Part shown: positions 44,447 through 52,603 of the stretch, piece after piece
How the letters are laid out: each line of letters begins with the position of its first letter
Position numbering within the stretch: position 1 is the stretch's first letter
Assembly: GCF_021271205.1 (NCBI RefSeq)
Contig: NZ_JAIWKS010000002.1
Location: forward strand, 1-64,000
Source of the DNA: Pseudomonas uvaldensis
Lineage (GTDB): Bacteria; Pseudomonadota; Gammaproteobacteria; Pseudomonadales; Pseudomonadaceae
DNA length: 64,000 bases
Direction of reading: 5' to 3'
The notes under the pieces: generated by a model
Databases searched by the model: none
What the model was told of the DNA's origin: nothing
The model's input: only the letters and a program-made list of their open reading frames with translations
Made by a program: the position numbers and the translations under genes

Positions 44447-45138
44447 GTCGAGTGCTGCGGGTCGGGGGCATGGTGCCCCTGACCACCCTCGATTATCCGG
44501 GCCAGTTGGCTTGCGTACTGTTTTGCCAGGGTTGCGCCTGGCGTTGTCGTTACTGCCATAACCCGCAGTTGATCGCGCCGCGTGGCAGCGAAGAGGTGGA
44601 CTGGTGCCGGGTGCTGGCGTTCTTGCAGCGCCGCCAGGACCTGCTCGATGCCGTGGTGTTCAGCGGTGGTGAGCCGACCTTGCAGGACGGCCTGGCGTCG
44701 GCCATGGAGGAGGTGCGGCAGATGGGGTTTCGCATCGGCTTGCACAGTGCCGGCATCAAGCCGGCGGCCTTCGCCAAGGTGGTTGGTCGCGCCGACTGGG
44801 TCGGCTTCGACATCAAGGCCCTGCCCGAAGACGCGCTGGACGTGACCCGGGTCGAAGGCAGCGGCGCCGCCAACTGGCGCAGCCTGGACCACCTGCTGGA
44901 CAGCGGCGTTGATTATGAAGTTCGCACCACGGTTCATTGGCATCTGTTCGACCCTGAGCGCTTGCTGAGCCTGGCCCGGCGCCTGAGCGAGCGCGGCGTG
45001 ACGCGGTTTGCCGTGCAACTGGTGCGCACCGCGCGGATGCTCGATCCCTATCTCTCCAGCGTTTCGGCACACGCCTTGCAGCCCGAGCTGTGGGGCGCCC
45101 TGCGCGAATTATTCCCCTCGTTCGTGTTGCGCAGTTGA
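44443..45138 (+). CDS. nrdG: Anaerobic RNR-activating radical SAM protein NrdG
   Basis: A 231-aa activase that uses SAM and a [4Fe-4S] cluster to form the glycyl radical. The CX3CX2C motif is CAWRCRYC, followed by the AdoMet-contact region VVFSGGEPTLQDGL. ATG 44443 overlaps the stop of the glycyl-radical gene; the open frame upstream to 44326 runs through that gene and is a shadow. The operon order nrdD, radical subunit, nrdG places substrate and activase side by side. Ends before a terminator. Confidence 0.95.
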   Translation: MSRVLRVGGMVPLTTLDYPGQLACVLFCQGCAWRCRYCHNPQLIAPRGSEEVDWCRVLAFLQRRQDLLDAVVFSGGEPTLQDGLASAMEEVRQMGFRIGLHSAGIKPAAFAKVVGRADWVGFDIKALPEDALDVTRVEGSGAANWRSLDHLLDSGVDYEVRTTVHWHLFDPERLLSLARRLSERGVTRFAVQLVRTARMLDPYLSSVSAHALQPELWGALRELFPSFVLRS

Positions 45139-45160
45139 TCACTGCGCGATGAGGCACAGC

Positions 45161-45188
45161 GGCTCGGCCTGACCGGGCCATTTTCTTT
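45161..45188 (+). terminator. Rho-independent terminator after nrdG
   Basis: GGCTCGG (45161-45167) pairs with CCGGGCC (45173-45179, one G-U pair) around a five-base loop, followed by ATTTTCTTT. Confidence 0.75.
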
Positions 45189-45245
45189 CCAAGGTTTTCA
45201 AATGCGCTGCCGGATCGGCAGGTAGTTGAACAGGGAGCATTTGAT

Positions 45246-46865
45246 ATGACCAGACTCACCACTGCCCAACGTATCGTGATCGGCTTTGCCATCGCACCCT
45301 TGGCATTGATCGCCCTGGCGTTGTACGCCTTGCACGACCTGGCGGCGCTGCGCGATCAGGCCGAGCAGATCGTTCGCCAGGACTGGCCGAAGATCGACCC
45401 GATCATGGTGATCGCCACGGGGGTGCGCGATAACGCCAGGAACACCCGTGACCTGTTGATCGACAAGAACAACGCCCAGGTCCAGCAATCCATCGACACC
45501 ACCCGACAACGCATCACCCAGGCCTTCGCCACGCTGGAGCCGCTGCTGTTCCAGCCCGAGGGCAAGGCGGCCTATGCCGAACTGAAGAAGCGTCGAGAGG
45601 CCTACGTGGCCGCGTTCGTCCAGGTGCAGGCGTTGATCCGCCAGGGGGCGACGGATGAGGCAATGACGCAGCTGCGGCAAGGCGTGATCCCGGCGGAGCG
45701 TGAGGTATACAAAAGCCTCGAAGGGCTGATGGCGATGCAGGGCAGGTTGTTTGCCGAGCGCGAACGCCTGGCCCAGGAACGCTACAACGATGCGCGGCGC
45801 AACATGCTGGCGCTGGTGTTGGCGTGCTTGGCCCTGGTGAGCACGGTCGCGATCCTGGTGACTCGCAGCGTGACCCGTCCCTTGGGCGGCGAGCCCGACG
45901 ACGCGGCGCGGGTTCTCAACCACATCGCCCAGGGTGACCTGACCATCCGCGTGCCGGTGAGTGGCGGCGCCAACGACAGCGTGATGAGCAACATGCACGA
46001 CATGCAGCAGAGCCTCAATACCATGGTCCGCCACATCGCGGCATCGGTGGACCGGGTGGCCAGTTCATCCGAAGAACTGAGCGCCGTGAGTAGCCAGACC
46101 AACAGCACCTTGCAACTGCAGGGCATGGAGATCGAGCAGGCCGCGGCGGCGGTCAACCAGATGACCGCCGCGGTGGATGAAGTGGCGCGCAACGCCGTGA
46201 GCACCAGCGAGGCATCGCGCGTTTCCGAGCAGACTGCCCAGCGTGGCCGTGAGCAGGTCCAGCAGACGGTCGCTTCCATCTTCGCGTTGGCCGATGGCGT
46301 GACGGACACGTCGGCGCGCATTCAGCAACTGGCCGGACGGGTCGAGGACATCAGTTCGGTGCTGGACGTTATTCGCAGCATCGCCGAGCAGACCAACCTC
46401 CTGGCCTTGAACGCGGCTATCGAAGCAGCCCGCGCCGGCGATGCCGGGCGTGGCTTTGCGGTGGTGGCCGACGAAGTCCGGGCACTGGCCCATCGTACCC
46501 AGGATTCTACCCGGGAAATCGAGGACATGATCGGCAACATCCGTCAGGACAGCGGCCATGCCGTGACCGCCATGCAAAGCAACAGCGAACGGGTGCAGAC
46601 CACTTTGCAAGTGGCCCAGCGCTCGGGCGATGCCCTGGATGAAATCGCCCGTTCGATCTCGCAGATCAACGAACGCAACCTGATGATCGCCAGCGCCACG
46701 GAACAACAAGCCTTGGTGGCCCGGGAGGTGGATCGCAACCTGGTGGGCATCCGCAACCTGTCCGAACAGGTGCTGCTGGGGGCCCGGCATACCGACACGG
46801 CCGGCCAGGACCTGGCGCAGATGGCCGGCTCGCTGCATGAGACGGTGGCGCGGTTCAAGGTGTAG
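45246..46865 (+). CDS. Methyl-accepting chemotaxis protein, four-helix-bundle type
   Basis: A 539-aa chemoreceptor with TM1 (about 9-28), a periplasmic all-helical ligand domain of about 155 residues (4HB_MCP type), TM2 (about 187-206, MLALVLACLALVSTVAILV), HAMP (starting at PLGGEPDDAARVLNHIAQGD) and a signalling domain with [20 protein letters not shown]. The ligand is unknown. It follows the nrdG terminator and is probably monocistronic; a REP element follows it. Confidence 0.93.
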   Translation: MTRLTTAQRIVIGFAIAPLALIALALYALHDLAALRDQAEQIVRQDWPKIDPIMVIATGVRDNARNTRDLLIDKNNAQVQQSIDTTRQRITQAFATLEPLLFQPEGKAAYAELKKRREAYVAAFVQVQALIRQGATDEAMTQLRQGVIPAEREVYKSLEGLMAMQGRLFAERERLAQERYNDARRNMLALVLACLALVSTVAILVTRSVTRPLGGEPDDAARVLNHIAQGDLTIRVPVSGGANDSVMSNMHDMQQSLNTMVRHIAASVDRVASSSEELSAVSSQTNSTLQLQGMEIEQAAAAVNQMTAAVDEVARNAVSTSEASRVSEQTAQRGREQVQQTVASIFALADGVTDTSARIQQLAGRVEDISSVLDVIRSIAEQTNLLALNAAIEAARAGDAGRGFAVVADEVRALAHRTQDSTREIEDMIGNIRQDSGHAVTAMQSNSERVQTTLQVAQRSGDALDEIARSISQINERNLMIASATEQQALVAREVDRNLVGIRNLSEQVLLGARHTDTAGQDLAQMAGSLHETVARFKV

Positions 46866-46894
46866 CCGGATGCTTGATGGGTGGGATCTGTGGG

Positions 46895-46987
46895 ATCTGT
46901 GGGAGCAAGGCTTGCCCGCGATGAAGATTATGCGGTCCCTGACAGATCGAGGTGTCGGCATCGCGGGCAAGCCTTGCTCCCACAGAT
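46895..46987. repeat. REP inverted repeat (29-bp perfect arms)
   Basis: Arms 46895-46923 and 46959-46987 are exact reverse complements; the core word TGTGGGAGCAAGGCTTGC is a variant of that at 42006. It is placed between the chemoreceptor gene and the converging ftrD gene. Confidence 0.9.
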
Positions 46988-47038
46988 ATTCACCCTGACA
47001 CTCACTCCTTCAGGAAAGGGTGTTGGGGCGGGGATCGA

Positions 47039-48400
47039 TCACCACCCCCAGAACTGCAGCCACCAACCATATCCCACTAGGCCGCAGGCCAGCGCCAGGC
47101 ACGCCATGGCGAGTACCCTGCGAGTCGGCGCCGTCTGCTCCAGTCGCTTCCAGCCCAGCCACAGGCTCCAGCCTATGGCCGCGATCAACAACGCGGCCCG
47201 GGCGGGCTGTACCCAGTCGAGCAGCAGCCCTTCATAACGCAGCAGCTTCACCGTGGTGGCCGACAAACCGAGGAACAGCCCCGCACCGCCGAGGGGCGTC
47301 AGGGTGATAGCTAAGGGCCAATATTGTGCAGGGTCGCCCGAGATTCTGGCCGCCAGGCGCATCAGCAGCGTCAAAGAAGTGCCCAGCAGCAAGGCGCTCA
47401 GGCCCAGGTAGGCGAGGATGCACAAACCGTCGAGCCAACTGAAACTGTCGTTGGCCTGAGGATAGTGCGTCAATAGCCACCAGGGCGCGTCGTCCTGCAA
47501 GGGCCATAGCCAATCATGGGCCACCAGCCATTGGGCCAGTGCCTGCTTCAGGGCGATGAACCAGGGGCTGACGGTCCACTGGAAGGCGCCCATGGCCAGG
47601 CCGATGACGCCGAACAGCAACAAGCGGACGTCCCAGGACGACACACTGCTGCTGGTCGATTGAAGAATCTCCTGGTTGCTGGAACGGGCAATCAGGCGAA
47701 CGGCATCGCGCTGGCCGCTGCAGCGACCACAGGCGTGGCAATCGGCGGCGCCGCGCAGACGGCGGATGTCCAACAGCGGCGCGCAGTTGGGGGGCGGAAG
47801 GCGAGGGCCGGCATTCGCCAGCCAGCGTTGTTCATCCACCTGGAAATGCACCGGCGCCAGACGGGCGAGCAGGGCGAAGACGCCGCTGACCGGGCACAAG
47901 TAACGACACCAGACCCGCTTGCCACGGGCGAATAGCAGGCCGACGATCACCGCCGCGATGGTCGACCCCCCCAGGATCAGCAACGCTGCCTGGGCATAAT
48001 CGTAGACGCTGATGAGTTGGCCATAGATCGTGGTCAGGCAGAACGCCAGGGTCGGCCAACCGGCCCAGCGCAAGCCTTTTGGCATCCCCAGGCCCTTGCC
48101 ATAGCGACTGGCCCATTCGCTCAGGGCCCCTTCGGGGCATAACACGCCGCACCAGAGTCGTCCGAACAACACGATCGACAACAACACGAACGGCCACCAG
48201 AGGCCCCAGAACAGAAACTGCGCCAGCAGGGTGAGGTTATCGACCATCCGTGCCTGGCTGTCCGGCAGCGGCAGCAGGGCGGGCACCACCAGCAACACGG
48301 CATAGAACAGCACCACCGCCCATTGCACGGCGCGAATGGTTGCGCCGTGGCGCCGCATGCCGTCGCCCAGGCGCTGGAGCCAGTTATTCAGGTGGGGCAT
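47039..48400 (-). CDS. ftrD: Ferrous iron uptake membrane Fe-S protein FtrD
   Basis: A 453-aa polytopic inner-membrane protein with NapH/NosR-like Fe-S motifs: LWCGVLCPEGAL, CRYLCPVSG and CHACGRCSGQ. In FtrABCD systems FtrD is the presumed electron sink or donor that accompanies iron oxidation and transport. About nine hydrophobic helices are visible. ATG 48400 is chosen (13-bp overlap with ftrC); the frame is open 21 codons further. It is the last gene of the operon. Confidence 0.88.
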   Translation of the reverse strand: MPHLNNWLQRLGDGMRRHGATIRAVQWAVVLFYAVLLVVPALLPLPDSQARMVDNLTLLAQFLFWGLWWPFVLLSIVLFGRLWCGVLCPEGALSEWASRYGKGLGMPKGLRWAGWPTLAFCLTTIYGQLISVYDYAQAALLILGGSTIAAVIVGLLFARGKRVWCRYLCPVSGVFALLARLAPVHFQVDEQRWLANAGPRLPPPNCAPLLDIRRLRGAADCHACGRCSGQRDAVRLIARSSNQEILQSTSSSVSSWDVRLLLFGVIGLAMGAFQWTVSPWFIALKQALAQWLVAHDWLWPLQDDAPWWLLTHYPQANDSFSWLDGLCILAYLGLSALLLGTSLTLLMRLAARISGDPAQYWPLAITLTPLGGAGLFLGLSATTVKLLRYEGLLLDWVQPARAALLIAAIGWSLWLGWKRLEQTAPTRRVLAMACLALACGLVGYGWWLQFWGW

Positions 48401-49242
48401 GGCAGGTGTTCCGCCTTGCGCGGGCGTAGCCAGCCAATGACGGCCAGCCAGTAGCCGATCCACACGAGCAGTGTCAGCGCGCTGGGACTCGCCCGATACC
48501 CGGCAAAATCAGCCAGGAAACCGCCGAACCCGTGGCCGTCATCCAGGATCGCGCTGCTGTCCCACAGGGCGTCACCGATGCTGCGATACACCGTCTCGGG
48601 CCAATCCATCGCGAGCAGTTGCCCGCCGATCCGCTCGATGCCGCTGACCAGCAGCGCCGCGCCGAGCAGCAAGAGGATCGTTTCGCTGATGGCAAAAAAA
48701 CGCGGCCATGAGATGAACCGGCGACTGCCGTGCAGCACGGAGACGGTCAGCAAGGCCATTGCCAGTCCAGCCACAGCGCCAATGGCGAACAGGCCCAACG
48801 AGGTCCCCTGCAGGCGGGCACCGGCGCCATACAGGAAAACCACGGTTTCACTGCCTTCGCGGCTGACGGCCAGCAGCGCCAGGAGCAACAGCCCCAGGCC
48901 CCCCTGGCGGTCCAGGCGATGGCTGGCATCGCGTGTCAGGTCTTGTTTGAGGGTGCGTGCGTTGCGGTGCATCCAGCCCACCATCTGCACGATCAGCAGG
49001 CTTGCGATCATCGCCAGCGAGGCCTGGAACCATTCGTTGGCCGAGCCGCTCATGGCTTCGCCCGCCAGCAGGATCAGACCAGCCAGCACCGCCGACAGGA
49101 GCAGGCCCGACACCGCGCCGCCCCATACGTAGCGGGACAGTTGCCGGCCCTGTGGCTGGCGGCTGACCCAGGCCTGGAGAATCCCGATCACCAACAACGC
49201 CTCGACGCTTTCGCGCCAGACAATAAACATCGATTGGGTCAT
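48388..49242 (-). CDS. ftrC: Iron permease FtrC (FTR1 family)
   Basis: A 284-aa permease with seven predicted helices and both iron-binding REXXE motifs: RESVE (in IVWRESVEALLVIG, helix 1) and REGSE (in AVSREGSETVVFLYG, helix 4). FTR1-type permeases move iron oxidised by a partner, here the cupredoxin FtrB. The C-terminal part is somewhat divergent but has a final membrane helix (LLVWIGYWLAVIGWL). The start is ATG 49242, 22 bp after ftrB. Confidence 0.93.
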   Translation of the reverse strand: MTQSMFIVWRESVEALLVIGILQAWVSRQPQGRQLSRYVWGGAVSGLLLSAVLAGLILLAGEAMSGSANEWFQASLAMIASLLIVQMVGWMHRNARTLKQDLTRDASHRLDRQGGLGLLLLALLAVSREGSETVVFLYGAGARLQGTSLGLFAIGAVAGLAMALLTVSVLHGSRRFISWPRFFAISETILLLLGAALLVSGIERIGGQLLAMDWPETVYRSIGDALWDSSAILDDGHGFGGFLADFAGYRASPSALTLLVWIGYWLAVIGWLRPRKAEHLPCPT

Positions 49243-49264
49243 GCAAACGCCTCCTGCTGGCCGC

Positions 49265-49609
49265 TTACCGGGCCAGGATGCCGCCCTCGGGCAGTTGCGG
49301 ATTGAATTCGTCGAAGAACGGGTACTGACCCGGACGCAACGGGTGGATCACGACGAAGGTGGTGACGCCGGGGGACAGCACCTTTTCCACCCGCAAGGGT
49401 GTGCTTTCGAACTCCGCCGGGCCCTGGCCGATGTTTTTCAAGACGATCTTGAAGCGTTGGCCCGCCGGCACTTCCAGCAACGGGGGGCTGAAATGTCCGT
49501 CACGTATGCTCAGCTCATAGGTCGGCAGTTCGGCCTGGGCCACCGAAGGCAACGCCAGGCCAGCCAGCATCAACCAGGCCAGGGGCCGTGCGCCGATTGC
49601 ACGTCCCAT
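49265..49609 (-). CDS. ftrB: Periplasmic cupredoxin-like protein FtrB
   Basis: A 114-aa protein with a signal peptide ending at SVAQA (about residue 26) and a cupredoxin-1 domain (LPTYELSIRDGHFSPPLLEVP start, KNIGQGPAEFES centre, VIHPLRPGQYPFFDEF end). It is proposed to oxidise Fe(II) before permeation by FtrC; clear type 1 copper ligands are not all obvious, as is usual for this family. ATG 49609 is chosen; a TTG at 49615 overlaps the ftrA stop. Confidence 0.88.
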   Translation of the reverse strand: MGRAIGARPLAWLMLAGLALPSVAQAELPTYELSIRDGHFSPPLLEVPAGQRFKIVLKNIGQGPAEFESTPLRVEKVLSPGVTTFVVIHPLRPGQYPFFDEFNPQLPEGGILAR

Positions 49610-49611
49610 CC

Positions 49612-50142
49612 TCAATACCCGCCTTTTTTGCCAATCCCGGCGTAGACGAATTCGTAGTGCAGCTCACAGCGTTCGAACCACGGCGCCACGCCGGTTTCCT
49701 TGTCGGTATGACGGCCCAGGGATGCATGGCCGCCGGGGGGCAGGAGGGTGAACGTCAATTGGTATTTGCCGGGACCGAGCAGTTTCACGTTGTCGCCGTA
49801 GTGCGGTCCGTCGTTGGCAACCATGGCGTGGAAATCCCCCTTGATCGGGGTGTCGTTGCCCTGTTTCTTCAATTGGAACGACACGTTGAGGTAGGGCACG
49901 AAGCTGCCTTCCTGAAAGCCCTGCCGGTTGTCCGCCGTGGCGCGGATGTCGGCTTCCAGGTGAACATCCGAATCGGCGGTAGGGCGCATCATGCCGGCGG
50001 GGGCCATTTCAATCGGTTGCAGGTACACCGCTGCGACTTCGAGGCCGGGACACATTTGCGGTTCGCCAATGGGGTATTCCTTGGCCTGGGCCAACGGTGC
50101 AAGAGCGAGCAGGGCGAGGGACAGGGGAGCGAGCGTGCGCAT
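49612..50142 (-). CDS. ftrA: Periplasmic iron-binding protein FtrA (P19 family)
   Basis: A 176-aa periplasmic protein with a signal peptide ending at AQA (about residue 20). P19/FtrA landmarks are PIGEPQMCPGLEVAAVYLQP, the Met-rich MAPAGMMRPTADSDVHLEADI and AMVANDGPHYGDNVKLLGPG, which carry the Met, Glu and His metal ligands. It binds Fe2+ (and Cu2+) and feeds FtrB/FtrC. It is the first gene of ftrABCD, with a strong Fur-like palindrome 54 bp upstream. Confidence 0.94.
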   Translation of the reverse strand: MRTLAPLSLALLALAPLAQAKEYPIGEPQMCPGLEVAAVYLQPIEMAPAGMMRPTADSDVHLEADIRATADNRQGFQEGSFVPYLNVSFQLKKQGNDTPIKGDFHAMVANDGPHYGDNVKLLGPGKYQLTFTLLPPGGHASLGRHTDKETGVAPWFERCELHYEFVYAGIGKKGGY

Positions 50143-50195
50143 GATGACTTCCTGGGCAACGTTAGAGTTGGCCGGAGTCTAGGGAGCTTCGCTGC

Positions 50196-50215
50196 GAATA
50201 ATAATGATTATTGTC
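50196..50215. promoter_or_regulatory. Fur box upstream of ftrA
   Basis: GAATAATAATGATTATTGTC contains overlapping NATAAT/ATTATT hexamers in the array typical of Fur sites, with a near-perfect AATAAT/ATTATT dyad. It is 54 bp before the ftrA start, so iron repression of ftrABCD is expected. Confidence 0.82.
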
Positions 50216-50340
50216 AATTTTCAGCGTGATTCTGGCGAGGTAGAGGATGGTTTTCCCACCGGGGGTTCTTGATCGAAATCAAGGGCGATTCCGACCGGGC
50301 GCGATAGGGTGCGGATACACCCATTGTCAGCGGGGTTCCC

Positions 50341-50568
50341 ATGGCCAAGCCCTTTCCCCTGAGTCCCAAACACCCGGAGCGTATCTGCTGGGGCTGTGAC
50401 CGATACTGCGCGTCGAGCGCCCTGGCCTGCGGCAACGGCGCCGATCGGACGATGCATCCGGCCGAGATGATCGGCGAGGATTGGTACCTGCATGGGGATT
50501 GGGGGCTGGAGCTGATCGATGTCACCGCAAAGGTGATCGATCCAAGCGCCAATCAGGTGAAGGAATAG
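50341..50568 (+). CDS. DUF3079 domain protein
   Basis: A 75-aa small protein of the DUF3079 family with a cysteine cluster near residues 16-30 (ERICWGCDRYC, LACGNG) suggesting metal binding, followed by EDWYLHGDWGLE. Function is unknown. It is divergent from ftrA across a 198-bp control region that includes the Fur box, so it may also respond to iron (inference). Confidence 0.88.
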   Translation: MAKPFPLSPKHPERICWGCDRYCASSALACGNGADRTMHPAEMIGEDWYLHGDWGLELIDVTAKVIDPSANQVKE

Positions 50569-50575
50569 GATAAGC

Positions 50576-50603
50576 CCGTGGCGAGGAGACACACTCGCCA
50601 CGG
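50576..50603. terminator. Bidirectional hairpin between converging genes
   Basis: CCGTGGCGAG (50576-50585) and CTCGCCACGG (50594-50603) are perfect reverse complements around an eight-base loop. It lies between the DUF3079 gene and the converging dipeptidase gene. No clear T run follows on either side, so it may be a transcript-end stabiliser. Confidence 0.5.
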
Positions 50604-50619
50604 TGAACCGGACAGTCTT

Positions 50620-52359
50620 CTACAACTTCGGCAACTGCCCGACCCGTCCCATCATCTCGGTCACGATCTGCAAGTCCAGCATGAACTGCTCGACTGTCTT
50701 GAACTCGTTATCGTTGTGACCGGTGTACTTCACGTCAGGCATGGCCAGGCCGAATTGCACGCCATTGGGCAAGTCGTGGACCGACGTGGCGCCCGCAGAC
50801 GTGCCGAATTTGTGTTCCATGCCCAGGTTCTCGGTAGCCACGGCCAGTAGCGCCTTGACCCATTCACCCTCGGGATTGCGGTACATCGGCTCGTCGATGG
50901 AGTAATCGAACGCCACGGTTACGTGGGACTTCTTGCTCCAGGCCGCCAGTTTGTCGGCTATTTCTGCCTTGAGTTTTTCCGTGGGCTTGCCCACCGGCAC
51001 CCGCAGGTTCACCGCAAGCTTGAAGACCTTATCGTCCATCCCGACGTAGGTCAGCGAGGCGGTCAGCGGACCCATGAAGGTGTCGGAAAAACCGATCCCG
51101 AGCGTGTTGCCCAGGTAGTCCAGACCCCAGTTCTCGGCGGCGTAGCGGGCGGCGTCGGTGATGTGGTTGTGCTTGAGCGCCACTTTGCCGTCGAGGCCGT
51201 TGATGAAGTCTAGCATCCGGGCGACCGGATTCACGCCTGATTCGGGCTCGGAGGAATGGGCGGAAACGCCGGTGAAGGTCAACTGGACGTCCTTGCCGAT
51301 AACTTTGGAGGCCACCTCGAAGTTGCCACCGTTGCGTTTGGCATAGTCGGTACCGGCCTTGAGCAGCTCGGCAGCCAGTTCGGCAGGCTTGTCACCGGCA
51401 AAGGTGGCTACCGAGGTCGACGGAATCTGGTTGGTGGCCAGCCCCCCCGTCAATCCGGTGATTTCGGCACCCTTGCCCTGTGCGGTACGCCGGGCGAAGT
51501 TGGCCATGACCGTGCCGTAGCCCTTTTCGGCGATCACCACGGGGTAGCCGCCGTCCAGCGCCAGGTTGTAGTCGGGCGTCGGGTTGCGTTCGAAGTAGTA
51601 AGGGATAGCGTCACCGCTGGTTTCCTCGGTGGTATCGACCAGCAGCTTGAAATTTCTCGCCAAGGGCAGCTTTTCTTCCTTGATGATTTTCATCGCATAG
51701 AGCGCTACGACGATGCCGTTCTTGTCGTCCTCGGTACCCCGGCCATACATGCGGTCGCCCACGAGAGTGACCTTGAACGGGTCGAGGCGGGTGCCGTCTT
51801 TCAAAACCCAGTTTTCCGGTGTCACCGGTACCACGTCGGCATGGGCGTGAATGCCCACGACTTCGCTGCCGCTGCCTTCGAGGGAAATTTCATAGACGCG
51901 GTTGTCGACGTTGCGAAAGTTCAGGTTGAAGGATTGGGCCAGGCCCTTGATCTTGTCGGCGATCTTTAGGAACTCCGGGTTCTCGTGCTGGGCGACGCCA
52001 TCTTTGCGGAAGGTCGGGATGGCAACCAGTTCGCGCAGGGTTTCAGTGGCCGCCGCGCCATACTTCACCCGTGCATAAAGGCCGAGCAGACGATGGATTT
52101 CGTTCTGCTGTTCAGCCGAAAGGGGCTTGTTGTCGAGGAAGGCGTCGATGGCCGGGCCCAGCTTGGCGCTCTTGGCCACATCGCTCTTGGCCACGCGTCC
52201 CAGGAATTGCCTGAAATCCGTAACTGATGTGTCGGCGAAGGATTTGACGAGGGTTGCGTTCTGTTGCGCGGTGATGTTGGCGAACGCTGGCGTAGTGATC
52301 GAGGTGAGGCTGGACAGCATCAGGGTGGCCACGGCCAGGTGCTTGAGGGAAAAGTCCAT
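50620..52359 (-). CDS. Secreted M20 family metallopeptidase (dipeptidase)
   Basis: A 579-aa exported zinc aminopeptidase/dipeptidase. A signal peptide of about 27 residues (ends TTPAFA) precedes the M20 domain: zinc-binding GIHAHADVVPV, bridging Asp in GRGTEDDKNGIV and catalytic Glu pair in DTTEETSGD, then a dimerisation domain (VSAHSSEPESGVNPVARML) and the last ligand region in VKYTGHNDNEFKT. ATG 52359 is chosen; ATG 52371 sits directly against the AAAGGA ribosome site. It probably cleaves peptides in the periplasm. It is monocistronic. Confidence 0.92.
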   Translation of the reverse strand: MDFSLKHLAVATLMLSSLTSITTPAFANITAQQNATLVKSFADTSVTDFRQFLGRVAKSDVAKSAKLGPAIDAFLDNKPLSAEQQNEIHRLLGLYARVKYGAAATETLRELVAIPTFRKDGVAQHENPEFLKIADKIKGLAQSFNLNFRNVDNRVYEISLEGSGSEVVGIHAHADVVPVTPENWVLKDGTRLDPFKVTLVGDRMYGRGTEDDKNGIVVALYAMKIIKEEKLPLARNFKLLVDTTEETSGDAIPYYFERNPTPDYNLALDGGYPVVIAEKGYGTVMANFARRTAQGKGAEITGLTGGLATNQIPSTSVATFAGDKPAELAAELLKAGTDYAKRNGGNFEVASKVIGKDVQLTFTGVSAHSSEPESGVNPVARMLDFINGLDGKVALKHNHITDAARYAAENWGLDYLGNTLGIGFSDTFMGPLTASLTYVGMDDKVFKLAVNLRVPVGKPTEKLKAEIADKLAAWSKKSHVTVAFDYSIDEPMYRNPEGEWVKALLAVATENLGMEHKFGTSAGATSVHDLPNGVQFGLAMPDVKYTGHNDNEFKTVEQFMLDLQIVTEMMGRVGQLPKL

Positions 52360-52500
52360 TGCAGGAGGCATTCCTTTGCGGAGGATTGGAGTAAGTGTCT
52401 GTTCAAAGAAACAAACACTTACAACCTAGCACCCTCGGGAAGTCCGCACAAAGGCAAATGTTGAGTGAAGGGTCAAGTTCCAACAGGCGCCCCGGAACCC

Positions 52501-52590
52501 TGTGGGAGCGGGCTTGCTCGCAAAGAGGCCACGCCAGTCGACATCTTCATAGACTGGACGACCGCTTTCGCGAGCAAGCCCGCTCCCACA
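52501..52590. repeat. REP inverted repeat
   Basis: TGTGGGAGCGGGCTTGCTCGCAAAG (written here as arms 52501-52525) pairs with 52565-52590 with one mismatch. Same family as 42006-42101. It is located between the rlhA 3' end and the dipeptidase promoter. Confidence 0.88.
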
Positions 52591-52603
52591 AGAGCAGGCC
52601 CGG

